Part shown: piece after piece, positions 7,906 through 16,262 of the stretch
Numbering within the stretch: the stretch's first letter is position 1
Layout: every line of letters begins with the position of its first letter
DNA from: Parapedobacter sp964498395
Lineage (GTDB): Bacteria; Bacteroidota; Bacteroidia; Sphingobacteriales; Sphingobacteriaceae
Direction of reading: 5' to 3'
Assembly (NCBI GenBank): GCA_964498395.1
Contig: CAZCHE010000003.1
Location: 124,001-188,000, forward strand
Length of the DNA: 64,000 nt
Made by a program: the position numbers and the translations under genes
The notes under the pieces: model-generated
Databases searched by the model: none
Told to the model about the DNA's origin: nothing
What the model saw: only the letters and a program-made list of their open reading frames with translations

Positions 7906-9129
7906 TTATTTTTTGGGTTGGACGCCTTTCTTCAAGTTCGGCAGCAAAATGGCCACAATCCCGATTAAGGGCAAAAAGGAACAGACGTGGTAGACGTAAT
8001 CAATCCCCTGGCTATCGGCTAATTTACCCAACACAGCCGAGCCAATCCCCCCCATGCCGAAGGCAAAACCGAAAAACAACCCGGATACCATGCCGACATT
8101 GCCTGGCAACAGCTCTTGGGCATACACCAGAATAGCCGAAAAAGCCGAAGCGATGATGACGCCGATGACAAACGATAGGACGATTGTCCAGAAAAGGTTG
8201 GCGTAGGGTAACGCCAGCGTAAACGGTGATGCCCCCAAAATAGACAACCAGATTACGTATTTACGGCCAATACGATCGCCAACCGGTCCGCCGATCATGG
8301 TTCCGGCTGCCACGGCAAACAGAAACACAAACAGGTAGATTTGCGATTGTTGTACAGATACCTGGAATTTATCGATCAGGTAAAAGGTATAGTAGCTCGT
8401 CAAACTGGCAAAGTAAAAGTATTTGGAGAAAATAAGGACCAACAATACCGCGATGGATATCACCACCGTTTTTCGTGGTACGGTTTGTTGCACGACTTCC
8501 TTAACCTTGTTCTTACGCAAGATGTAATTTCGGATGGATTTGGGCTTATACCATTTACCGATACGATATAGGATGATGATGGCCGTCAAGGCGGCAATCG
8601 AAAACCAAATAACATTAAACCGGCCAAAGGGAGCGATCAACATGGCCGCTAACAACGGGCCGATCGCACTTCCGGCATTACCCCCTACTTGGAAAAGTGA
8701 CTGCGCAAAACCACGCCTACCCCCTGAGGCCACATAAGCCATACGGGAAGCCTCCGGATGGAACACGGATGAGCCCACCCCGATCAACGCAACTGATACA
8801 AGTACCCAAAGATAGCTAGGTGCCAAAGCAAGCAGCACTAATCCACACAAGCTAAATCCCATTCCCACAGGCAATGCATATGGATACGGTTTAGTATCCG
8901 TAACAACGCCCACGAGTGGTTGAAGCAACGAGGATGATAGTTGAAAAACCAGCGTAATCACTCCAATCTGCGAAAAACTCAATTGGAAAGAATCCTTGAC
9001 CAACGGATAGATGGCCGGAATTAGGGATTGGATGGTATCATTAAGCAGGTGCGAAAAGCTCAATGCAAATAGTACGGGGTATATGGTTGCTGAAGCTTGC
9101 TTAGTAACGGAGGGTTCCTCGGTGTCCAT
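7906..9129 (-). CDS. MFS transporter, fosmidomycin-resistance (Fsr) type
   Basis: Inner-membrane 12-helix exporter of the major facilitator superfamily, about 407 residues. The N-terminus FALSFSHLLNDTIQSLIPAIYP and the helix-2/3 loop VGVVTDTKPYPY resemble the Fsr family, and GGRRGFAQSLFQVGGNAG is the typical helix-5 region; a second MFS signature GDRIGRKY follows the seventh helix. The family name comes from fosmidomycin efflux; the natural substrate here is unknown. The GTG at 9153 falls on the -7 promoter element, so ATG 9129 (MDTEEPS) is the likely start. It is monocistronic. Confidence 0.88.
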   Translation of the reverse strand: MDTEEPSVTKQASATIYPVLFALSFSHLLNDTIQSLIPAIYPLVKDSFQLSFSQIGVITLVFQLSSSLLQPLVGVVTDTKPYPYALPVGMGFSLCGLVLLALAPSYLWVLVSVALIGVGSSVFHPEASRMAYVASGGRRGFAQSLFQVGGNAGSAIGPLLAAMLIAPFGRFNVIWFSIAALTAIIILYRIGKWYKPKSIRNYILRKNKVKEVVQQTVPRKTVVISIAVLLVLIFSKYFYFASLTSYYTFYLIDKFQVSVQQSQIYLFVFLFAVAAGTMIGGPVGDRIGRKYVIWLSILGASPFTLALPYANLFWTIVLSFVIGVIIASAFSAILVYAQELLPGNVGMVSGLFFGFAFGMGGIGSAVLGKLADSQGIDYVYHVCSFLPLIGIVAILLPNLKKGVQPKK

Positions 9130-9152
9130 ACTCACTGAAATGATAGTGTCCA

Positions 9153-9184
9153 CAAAGCTACAAAATGCAACTTCAAGTTTTCAA
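9153..9184 (-). promoter_or_regulatory. Promoter of the MFS gene (TTG-N21-TAGCTTTG)
   Basis: Minus-strand TTG (9182-9184), 21-bp spacer and TAGCTTTG (9153-9160). It lies 24 bp upstream of ATG 9129 and excludes the GTG at 9153 as a start. Confidence 0.62.
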
Positions 9185-9239
9185 TGAGATATCGTAATAT
9201 CTTCTTCTTTGTTACTGATGGTTGATAAAAAATACATCA

Positions 9240-9926
9240 CTATTCACACCCTTCTTCCTCCAAGACCTCCTGATCAACAGGTACCGCCGCTGCTTTCTTC
9301 TTCCCCGTAATCATCTTCACTAGTACTGGGGCGGTAGCAGCCAATACAATACCTAGGATGACATATTCCAAATTGCGCTGTACCCAAGGGCTCTCGCCAA
9401 GCAGATAACCCAAGGTGACGAGGCTCCCCACCCAAATGATCCCTCCGACAATATTGTAAAATGCGAATTTCTTGAAGTCCATCTCCACAATACCAGCTAC
9501 AATCGGCGCAAACGTACGTACCACCGGAAGGAACCGGGCAAGGATGATGGCCGCCCCTCCCCTTTTGTGGTAAAATTCCTGTGCCCTCAAAATATATGCT
9601 TTTTTGAACAGCCACGTATCCTTTTGTGCCAGTAAGCGGTGCCCAAAATACTTACCACACCAATATCCTACAAAATTACCTAAGATACCGGCCGCTGAAA
9701 TCAATGCGATCCAATACAATAGGGCAAGTATGGAGTCGACCGGCCCCAGCGTGAGGTTAGCGATGATAATTCCAGCTATAAACAATATGGGGTCACCTGG
9801 AAGGAAAAACCCAATCAGGATACCCGTTTCAGCAAAAACAATGAATAATAAAAGGTAAAGTCCTCCGTGTGCAACGATCCAATTAGGATCGGTGAGGTTA
9901 TTGAGCAATTCGAGAAATTCCGCCAC
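9240..9926 (-). CDS. DedA family membrane protein
   Basis: Polytopic inner-membrane protein of 228 residues with the VTT/SNARE-associated domain. Seen: the reentrant motif ETGILIGFFLPGDPILFIAG, the GNFVGYWCGKYFG segment, FYHKRGGAAIILARFLPVVRTFAPIVAG with the conserved Arg residues, and a later GGIIWVG helix. DedA proteins are implicated in lipid-carrier (undecaprenyl phosphate) or phospholipid flipping and in membrane-potential maintenance. A close paralogue is at 31341-31997. A TATTTTTG element (9936-9943, minus) precedes the gene. Confidence 0.92.
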   Translation of the reverse strand: MAEFLELLNNLTDPNWIVAHGGLYLLLFIVFAETGILIGFFLPGDPILFIAGIIIANLTLGPVDSILALLYWIALISAAGILGNFVGYWCGKYFGHRLLAQKDTWLFKKAYILRAQEFYHKRGGAAIILARFLPVVRTFAPIVAGIVEMDFKKFAFYNIVGGIIWVGSLVTLGYLLGESPWVQRNLEYVILGIVLAATAPVLVKMITGKKKAAAVPVDQEVLEEEGCE

Positions 9927-10110
9927 TGACTATATCAAAAATAACAAACCAAAGCAACCAACTAACACCATATGACACACCGCAAAATCATGCCATGAAA
10001 ACGGCCAAGTGTCAATTAAACCAAACAGACAATAAGAAATGTCATTGGGGTGACAAAACATCAGCAAGCACTTAGCATCATGCACAGATGGCAGGCACTT
10101 GGGAGCACCG

Positions 10111-11448
10111 TCATCTGGTCGCCAAGAATTGCCCATACCACCTCCCCGAATCCTTAACCGTACGCTGCTGTGTCTCGAAATCAACATGGACTAAGCCAAA
10201 TCTAGCGTGATAACCCTCGGCCCATTCAAAATTGTCTGTAAACGTCCACACGAAATAACCATGCACATTTAAGCCTTCCCGCTTGGCACGCAATACCTGC
10301 CCGAGGTGGTCTTTTAAGTATTGGAGTCGCAACTCATCATGCACGGCACCATTTTCGACCACGTCAGGAAATGCCGATCCGTTTTCCGTGATATAAATCT
10401 TTGGCACATTGCTATATGCACCAAATTTCTTGATCATCTCGTAAATGCTAGGGGGATAGACCTCCCACCCCATATCGGTAGTCAACGACACCCCACGCTT
10501 TTTCGGAGCAACCAATTGTGCTCGCAAATACGGCACGAAAAATGCATGCTTGACGACTTCCCGTGTATAACTTTGGATACCGATGAAATCAAAATCAAAT
10601 GGCAATGCGCCATCATCTCCCGCTTTCATATATTTTTCGATGCCTGCCAATGCCTTGAAACCTACGGTCGGGTACCCTCGCCCGAGTATGGGTTCGATAA
10701 ACAAACGGTTAATCAACGCATCCGCTCGCATAGCCGCTTCGACATCACGTGGCTTCGAGCTGAACGGGTGAACGCTGGAGCAGGAAAATGTACTACCTAT
10801 TTGTGCCATTGGCAATTCCGAACGGAGCAAACGCCCTATGCTTCCCATGGCCAAAGCCGCATGGTGGGCTGCGGGGAAGAAATTACGCAATCCGGTAAGT
10901 CCGGGTGCATGAACTCCAAAGAAATAGCCCGCTCCCGTAAATACCGTAGGCTCATTGAGCACCATCCAATGCCGTATCCGGTCACCAAAATGCTTGGCCG
11001 CACAGGCGGCATACTCTTCCAGCCACGAAATGACATCGCGATTCGTCCACCCTCCTTTATCTTGCAATGCTTGGGGTAAATCCCAGTGATAAAGCGTCAC
11101 CCAGGGTTCGATACCACATTCCAAACAACGGTCGATTAATCGGTCATAAAAGGCAATTCCCTCGGGATTTTGATTGCCCGTACCCGTCGGTAAAATACGC
11201 GGCCATGATAATGAAAATCTAAAATTAGGGATATGCAGTTGCTTGACCAATGCAATGTCGTCCACATATCGGTTGTAAAAATCACAAGCTATTTGGGCAT
11301 GTTGATTTTCTTTAACCTTGCCTTTTCGAGCGGTGAATGTATCCCATATTGACTGCCCTTTGCCATCGGCATCGTATCCGCCCTCCGTTTGAAAAGCGGC
11401 GCTCGATACTCCCCATTGAAAATCATCGTCAAAATCGCCTCTAACCAT
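10111..11448 (-). CDS. Beta-glucosidase, glycoside hydrolase family 1
   Basis: Retaining beta-glycosidase of about 445 residues with no signal peptide, hence cytosolic. The acid/base Glu is in VLNEPTVF and the nucleophile in YITENGSAF; the N-terminal FQWGVSSAAFQTEGG and WGPRIL-like WPRILPTG blocks are typical of GH1. The substrate is probably a beta-glucoside or related disaccharide. In-frame ATGs exist at 11493 and 11472, but ATG 11448 (MVRGDFDDDF) aligns with GH1 starts and overlaps the upstream glycosyltransferase stop by 8 bp (ATGGTTAG), a typical coupling arrangement. The pair is likely functionally linked. Confidence 0.93.
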   Translation of the reverse strand: MVRGDFDDDFQWGVSSAAFQTEGGYDADGKGQSIWDTFTARKGKVKENQHAQIACDFYNRYVDDIALVKQLHIPNFRFSLSWPRILPTGTGNQNPEGIAFYDRLIDRCLECGIEPWVTLYHWDLPQALQDKGGWTNRDVISWLEEYAACAAKHFGDRIRHWMVLNEPTVFTGAGYFFGVHAPGLTGLRNFFPAAHHAALAMGSIGRLLRSELPMAQIGSTFSCSSVHPFSSKPRDVEAAMRADALINRLFIEPILGRGYPTVGFKALAGIEKYMKAGDDGALPFDFDFIGIQSYTREVVKHAFFVPYLRAQLVAPKKRGVSLTTDMGWEVYPPSIYEMIKKFGAYSNVPKIYITENGSAFPDVVENGAVHDELRLQYLKDHLGQVLRAKREGLNVHGYFVWTFTDNFEWAEGYHARFGLVHVDFETQQRTVKDSGRWYGQFLATR

Positions 11449-12451
11449 GCTGAGGCACTTTTTGGGGTCCATGTACATCCAACAAACGGTCAATGATCTG
11501 TTGTGTACAATCGGGGTAATCTACCACAATTTTATGTTTGCTGTTCAGCCAAGACTCGATGGCGATATCATTTTTGGGTTTCAGGCTTTTTAAAACAGGT
11601 ACCCCAAGTTGTTCGAGGGCCGAGGCATTGAGGTGTTGCTCATACTGATTTTTCATGGGAATGACCAACAGCTTTTTCCGGAGAAATAAGGCCTCCGCTG
11701 GGGTTTCAAATCCGGCTCCGCACAATACGCCAGCCGACGATGCCATGCTTTGGATAAACGCCACATTGGCGATGGGTTGCACGCGCACATTCCGCATTTC
11801 GAATGGTGTTTTATTATGCTTGGAAAACACATGCCATGTGATGTCTGGGAAACGCATCAGGTGCTTAAGGAGGCGCGCATCGTCATACGACGGTAGGTAA
11901 ACCGTATAATGTCCCTGGTCTGTCACCTCCAATTGCCGAACCTGCTGCCGAATGACAGGTGTAAATATGCGTTGATTGTACTGCTTGAAGTGGAATCCGT
12001 AACTGATGCTCGTGGGTGCATAGTTTTTCATGATAAACTTGCCCAACATATCCACTTCCTTCGGTTTTGGGGATTGGACATCTAATGCTGCTGCTTGATG
12101 GCTAAGACCAATACATTCTTTGTCTCGCGTATGGCATGCCCATGCCGAAATCGGTTCAAAATCATTAATAACCAAATCGTACTGCTCAATGGGCAATGTA
12201 TTGACTTCATTGATCAACCGGCGTACCGTGGAACTCATGAACGTTTTCCATAAATCCACTCCTCCCGCTTTCCCAAAAATGAAACTTAACCCATGCATCT
12301 GGTATTTTACCGGAAAAGGAAGTTTCAAATCTGCCTGTATACCGCTGACCAACACATCCACTTCTGCCCGCCGTTGCAAACAAGGCACTACATCCATGGC
12401 CCGACTAAGATGTCCGTTACCGGTTCCTTGTACGGCGTATAGTACCTTCAT
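11441..12451 (-). CDS. Glycosyltransferase, MJ1255/TIGR00661-like
   Basis: GT-B fold glycosyltransferase of 336 residues, cytosolic or membrane associated. The N-terminus MKVLYAVQGTGNGHLSRA carries the GTGNGHLSR loop of MGT/MurG-like enzymes, and the C-terminal half has SSAGVLCGAGFETPAEAL followed by VIPMKNQYEQHLNA, the usual donor-binding region. Donor and acceptor are unknown. It is immediately followed by, and overlaps, the GH1 beta-glucosidase. The family call rests on the N-terminal motif and overall pattern. Confidence 0.85.
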   Translation of the reverse strand: MKVLYAVQGTGNGHLSRAMDVVPCLQRRAEVDVLVSGIQADLKLPFPVKYQMHGLSFIFGKAGGVDLWKTFMSSTVRRLINEVNTLPIEQYDLVINDFEPISAWACHTRDKECIGLSHQAAALDVQSPKPKEVDMLGKFIMKNYAPTSISYGFHFKQYNQRIFTPVIRQQVRQLEVTDQGHYTVYLPSYDDARLLKHLMRFPDITWHVFSKHNKTPFEMRNVRVQPIANVAFIQSMASSAGVLCGAGFETPAEALFLRKKLLVIPMKNQYEQHLNASALEQLGVPVLKSLKPKNDIAIESWLNSKHKIVVDYPDCTQQIIDRLLDVHGPQKVPQHG

Positions 12452-12844
12452 GTAGTAAGATTTGAGACATTAGACAACAGACCATCAACCCTGACATTCA
12501 CTGGCAAATCTACAATCTAAAATCTACAATTTGAAATCCATTAGTGCCTGAATGCTGAGCCTAAGATCCGCCGGAAAAACCGGCTACTTAAATCCTCCAA
12601 CAGCTTGTTAAGAAACTGAAAAATCATATTCATATCCGATTACACGTTAACCAATATGGTCTAATTACGCGTTTTCATATGACCTTATCATTAAAAACAG
12701 ATGAATAATTTGTGATACTCCAGCAAGTTTCGTATTTTCAATACATGAAATCTACCATCACACTGCGTCAAGCATGAGGTGGTGACATAGCAGGTTCCTT
12801 GCCTACCGGTAGGCATGAGGCTATTGAAAAACAACTATTCTCGA
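12452..12844. other. Intergenic region between divergent glycosyltransferase and phospholipase-like genes
   Basis: About 390 bp without a gene. It holds a low-complexity stretch at 12455-12535 (attagacaacagacc, then atctacaatctaaaatctacaat), the small hairpin GCCGG-aaaaa-CCGGC near 12570-12590, a possible + strand promoter near 12708-12745 (TTTG-N20-TATTTTCA), and the 16-bp palindrome at 12800-12815. I see no tRNA or credible ORF. Confidence 0.55.
12800..12815. repeat. Perfect 16-bp palindrome TGCCTACCGGTAGGCA
   Basis: Self-complementary over all 16 bases. It ends on the first base of an ATG at 12815 that is in frame with the phospholipase-like gene. Similar tgcct...aggca palindromes are common intergenic elements in Bacteroidota (from memory). 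It could cap the 5' leader with a hairpin. Confidence 0.6.
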
Positions 12845-13792
12845 ATGAAGCACATCTACCTGTTCACTACGGCTGTGTTGGCTGTTTTACTCTTGTCGTC
12901 TTGGGGTTTTCATGCCCACCGACTCATCAACCGTATGGCCGTCTTTACACTGCCTACTGATATCGCTGGTTTCTACAAGGACTACGCGGATTACATCACC
13001 GAGCATGCCATCGATGCAGATAAAAGGTGTTATGTAGATACCGCTGAGTCGCCGCGACACTTTATCGATGTTGACCGTTATGGTTTGCGTCCTTTCGATA
13101 CCATACCCATCCATTGGTCGGCAGCGACCGAGAAGTTTTCCGAGCGGAGGCTTATTGCCAATGGCATCGTTCCATGGCAAATCGACCGCAGCTACCGAAG
13201 TTTGGTCCGCGCCATGGCCGACAACAATCTCCGGCAAATATTACGTCATTCGGCAGATATCGGGCATTACTTGGCAGATGCCCATGTTCCTTTGCATACG
13301 ACAAGCAATTACAATGGTCAGTTCACCAATCAAATCGGCATCCATGCATTTTGGGAAAGTAGGCTCCCTGAGCTCTTTTCCGAGTCGTATGATTTTTTAG
13401 TTGGTCGTGCACAATATATCGAATCTCCTTTGGAAGAAGCCTGGCGTATTGTCCGTGAAAGCTATGCCTTGGTAGATTCAGTATTGCGCATTGAGGCACA
13501 ACTTCATTCGACTTTTCCCACTGACCAACAGCGCGCTTATGTAGCACGCAATCGTACGTTAATACGCACGTATTCCGATGCTTACTCGACAGCCTACCAC
13601 GAAGCGTTATCGGGAATGGTAGAGCGCAGGATGCGCTCCTCGATCTTAAGTATCGGGAGTTTTTGGTATTCTGCCTGGGTCGATGCCGGACAACCGAATA
13701 TCCGGGGAATCATGGCCGATACCGCTGTGCTAGACACCGTACCGATACCCACCGAAGGCCAAAAAGCCCTCGGCAGGGAAGAATGGCATTAA
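12845..13792 (+). CDS. Zinc-dependent phospholipase C / S1-P1 nuclease-like exported protein
   Basis: Exported protein of about 315 residues. The signal peptide (KHIYLFTTAVLAVLLLSS) would leave Trp20 of WGFHAHR as the mature N-terminus, which is the hallmark zinc ligand of this superfamily. Further ligands are in HSADIGHYLADAHVPLH and HAFWES (His, Asp, His, His, Glu). The superfamily contains phospholipases C and S1/P1 nucleases; the sequence resembles a conserved Bacteroidota branch whose activity I do not know. I prefer ATG 12845 to ATG 12815 because it gives a clean signal peptide and avoids starting in the palindrome. It is convergent with the collagen-like gene. Confidence 0.82.
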   Translation: MKHIYLFTTAVLAVLLLSSWGFHAHRLINRMAVFTLPTDIAGFYKDYADYITEHAIDADKRCYVDTAESPRHFIDVDRYGLRPFDTIPIHWSAATEKFSERRLIANGIVPWQIDRSYRSLVRAMADNNLRQILRHSADIGHYLADAHVPLHTTSNYNGQFTNQIGIHAFWESRLPELFSESYDFLVGRAQYIESPLEEAWRIVRESYALVDSVLRIEAQLHSTFPTDQQRAYVARNRTLIRTYSDAYSTAYHEALSGMVERRMRSSILSIGSFWYSAWVDAGQPNIRGIMADTAVLDTVPIPTEGQKALGREEWH

Positions 13793-13800
13793 GGTGAAGG

Positions 13801-14493
13801 TCAATCGATAATTTTCAATGCCGACCTGACAGCCTCGTAATCATTCATGTCAACATTGTTCAACTGCGCATGGGCAGACACCCCTCCCGGCACCAAGACA
13901 TACCGGAATTGCACGGCTCCAAACCCCAAGTAGGGTGGAGTATGGTCATGTGTAAACCGTGTTATGTAAAATCTTCCCGGTCTTGGGACGAAACTAACCG
14001 TACTGGGCCGCGAACCCGCACGGGATGTGTAGGGCAATGTAAGCACGGTGGTTCCAAACCGCATGTACACCTGGATCATCCCGTTGTCAATGATCGCTTG
14101 CGTCAATCGGGGCGCGGGTATGTGATTGACCTTTAAGTTTGTTCCGTCGATTACCGTATCACGTGCAGCTTGCTGGAACGACAACCAGTTACTATAGATG
14201 ACATTGGCCGTACCAGCGGGGCCTTGGGGACCCTGTGGGCCGGTAGCACCCCGCGGACCCGCCGGGCCTTGCGGGCCTGCGGCGCCCGTAGCACCTCGTG
14301 GACCCGCCGGGCCAGTAGCACCCGTGGCACCCCGAGGCCCGGTATCTCCTCGATCTCCCTTATCCCCTTTATCTCCTTTTTCACCCTGAATACCTTGGGG
14401 ACCTTCCGGGCCCTCTACTTTTTTACAAGCGGAAACGCTCAATGCAACAACTCCCGCTGCGATAAAGAGCAATTTGAAATAATTCATGGACAT
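13801..14493 (-). CDS. Collagen-like triple-helix repeat lipoprotein
   Basis: Predicted lipoprotein of 230 residues. The lipobox is LSVSAC with lipidated Cys23. Residues 28-94 are 22 uninterrupted Gly-X-Y triplets; the first ones are rich in charged GEK/GDK/GDR triplets and the later ones in GAT, GPA and GPQ. A C-terminal domain of about 135 residues follows with no family I recognise. The protein would sit on the cell surface or in the periplasm as a trimer. The repeat DNA is markedly GC-rich compared with the flanks. Bacterial collagens often vary in repeat number between strains. The gene stands alone. Confidence 0.88.
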   Translation of the reverse strand: MSMNYFKLLFIAAGVVALSVSACKKVEGPEGPQGIQGEKGDKGDKGDRGDTGPRGATGATGPAGPRGATGAAGPQGPAGPRGATGPQGPQGPAGTANVIYSNWLSFQQAARDTVIDGTNLKVNHIPAPRLTQAIIDNGMIQVYMRFGTTVLTLPYTSRAGSRPSTVSFVPRPGRFYITRFTHDHTPPYLGFGAVQFRYVLVPGGVSAHAQLNNVDMNDYEAVRSALKIID

Positions 14494-14697
14494 TTTTAAG
14501 TTAAATGATTATGGTATGTAGATGTGTGTACGAAGTAAAGCGCGACAATCATAATGACACTCGATGTCGGGCACAGTTACTAAAAATTTAGCTGTTTTTT
14601 TGGTCATGCCTGTTTTGTATCGATTGGCGATTTTTTTGTAAAAGTGAAAATAAACGCCATCTACCGCAATACCTATTTTGGTGTATTTTTTATCGGA

Positions 14698-16194
14698 TTA
14701 TAAAAACAGAAGTTTGCTTTCCAATACAGTAACCATCGTGCCTACAGTCTTGTTAAGCTCTTCCAACGTCAGGCTACCGAATCCCATCCGTATACCGCTG
14801 TACGCTTTGGATTGATACAATATGTAGCGGGGTAAATACAAATCGTAATGAGCACAAGCCCTGCTGAACTGCGTTAAATTGAGTTCCAAGGGCCAAGAAG
14901 TCCAAATAGCCAACCCGCCTTTGGGAAGAGCGAAGTCTACGTATGGATGTAAATGACGTGTTAAAAGTCCCGCTAAGCAATCTCGACGTGCTTTGTATTC
15001 CTTTGTCACCTTCTTTAGGTATCGGTGAATCTCCCCATCGGCGATCAACTCGCCCAACGCCAACTCGGTCAATGTATCGCCATACCTGTCCATCACGCCC
15101 AAAAGCTTGCTCATCTCATCGATGAGTTCGCGCGGAGCCACGATGAATCCCGAACGAAAGCCGGGAGCCATGGATTTGCCGAACGTACCCACGTAGACGA
15201 CCATGCCCTCTGTATCAGCGCTCGCCATCGGCAACTGGGGGCTACCGTCATAGTGGTAGTCGTAATCATAATCGTCTTCCAAGATAATGAATCCATAGGT
15301 TGCAGCTAATTCCAACAGTTCGATACGCCGTTGGGCACTCAACGCAATCGTGGTGGGGTAATGATGATGGGGAGTTATGTAAAGCATCCGGAATGGTTGC
15401 TTCTGGCACAGCTCACGAATGGCTGAAATATCAAGCCCTTCTGAATCGAGGGGAACTGTAACGATATGTGCCCCTGCTTTCTGGAGGATCATATTGGTTG
15501 CATAATAACTGAGTTCGCTCACCACCACACGGTCGCCAGGCGATATCAACGTTTCTGCTACAATATAGATACTCAATTCCAAGCTACGCGTTACGAGGAG
15601 GTTGTTTTTGGAGATATGCAATCCCCGTGTCAGGTTTAGAAAGTTTGCCAAATTTTCTTTATAGTACGCGCTCCCTGCCAAATTGCGATAACCAAACTTC
15701 GCTTGGTTGCCCTTTCGTTTCATATTAGTCCGCAGCAATCGCGAAAGGTAGTCTACATGCGACAGCCTGGGATCCGGCAATCCATCGTCAATGCTGAGGC
15801 TCGCCAGGGAATGATCAAAAGGACTATCCAATACCGTCCATTTCTTGAAGCGGAATCCGGCAGCTGACGGGTAACCCGTCAACCCATTGCCGGCATCAAC
15901 TTTCAACCGCTGCGGCCTGTTGCTTTTTCCATTGCGAACGAAAGCCCCTCGGCTCGGGCAGACTTCTATCCATCCCTGTGCGTCCAGTTCCTCATAACTG
16001 GCTACCACCGTATTGCGGTGAAGCCCCAATAATCGCCCCATCTGCCGGGTACCTGGCAGTTTGTGCCCTTCCACCAGGTAACCACGTTGTATCGCGTTGA
16101 TCAACTGATGAACCACCTGTAGGTAAATCGGTGTGGCCGACTTGCGGTCTACCTGGATTAAACTGATATAGGGAACTAAAACCGGACTATCCAT
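14698..16194 (-). CDS. MocR-type regulator: GntR DNA-binding domain fused to PLP aminotransferase domain
   Basis: Cytosolic transcription regulator of about 498 residues. A winged helix occupies roughly residues 15-85 (QVVHQLINAIQRGYL, LPGTRQMGRLLGLHRNTVVASYEEL), followed by a fold-type I aminotransferase domain with EDDYDYDYHYDG and the PLP-binding Lys in VGTFGKSMAPGFRSG. Such proteins (PdxR, GabR) sense PLP or PLP adducts. I start it at ATG 16194 (MDSPVLVP), since the upstream ATG at 16272 would overlap the divergent gene and lacks conserved sequence. It is divergent from a TonB receptor, with a palindrome between the two that sits in its own promoter spacer, so autoregulation and receptor control are plausible. 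Confidence 0.88.
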   Translation of the reverse strand: MDSPVLVPYISLIQVDRKSATPIYLQVVHQLINAIQRGYLVEGHKLPGTRQMGRLLGLHRNTVVASYEELDAQGWIEVCPSRGAFVRNGKSNRPQRLKVDAGNGLTGYPSAAGFRFKKWTVLDSPFDHSLASLSIDDGLPDPRLSHVDYLSRLLRTNMKRKGNQAKFGYRNLAGSAYYKENLANFLNLTRGLHISKNNLLVTRSLELSIYIVAETLISPGDRVVVSELSYYATNMILQKAGAHIVTVPLDSEGLDISAIRELCQKQPFRMLYITPHHHYPTTIALSAQRRIELLELAATYGFIILEDDYDYDYHYDGSPQLPMASADTEGMVVYVGTFGKSMAPGFRSGFIVAPRELIDEMSKLLGVMDRYGDTLTELALGELIADGEIHRYLKKVTKEYKARRDCLAGLLTRHLHPYVDFALPKGGLAIWTSWPLELNLTQFSRACAHYDLYLPRYILYQSKAYSGIRMGFGSLTLEELNKTVGTMVTVLESKLLFL

Positions 16195-16199
16195 AAAAT

Positions 16200-16229
16200 C
16201 AAAACTGGCACATGGTGATGTGCCGGCAA
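16200..16229 (-). promoter_or_regulatory. Probable mocR promoter (TTG-N19-CAGTTTTG)
   Basis: Minus-strand TTG (16227-16229), 19-bp spacer and CAGTTTTG (16200-16207), one base off the -7 consensus. The spacer is occupied by the palindrome at 16207-16224. Confidence 0.45.
16207..16224. promoter_or_regulatory. Operator-like palindrome GGCACAT-ggtg-ATGTGCC
   Basis: Perfect 7-bp arms with a 4-base centre in the 68-bp gap between mocR and the TonB receptor gene. It lies in the spacer of the proposed mocR promoter and just upstream of the receptor's -7-like GACATTTG (16235-16242). This is the expected position for a regulator binding site. Confidence 0.5.
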
Positions 16230-16262
16230 GATACGACATTTGCAAAAAATCAACGAATAGAT

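Noticed and set aside
10321..11079. 252-codon plus-strand ORF opposite the beta-glucosidase
   Set aside because: No domain, and the opposite strand encodes a complete GH1 enzyme with both catalytic Glu residues.
14198..14389. Plus-strand ORF with Pro/Gly/Ala repeats
   Set aside because: It is the antisense reading of the collagen-like repeats; the minus-strand frame has a lipobox and perfect Gly-X-Y periodicity.
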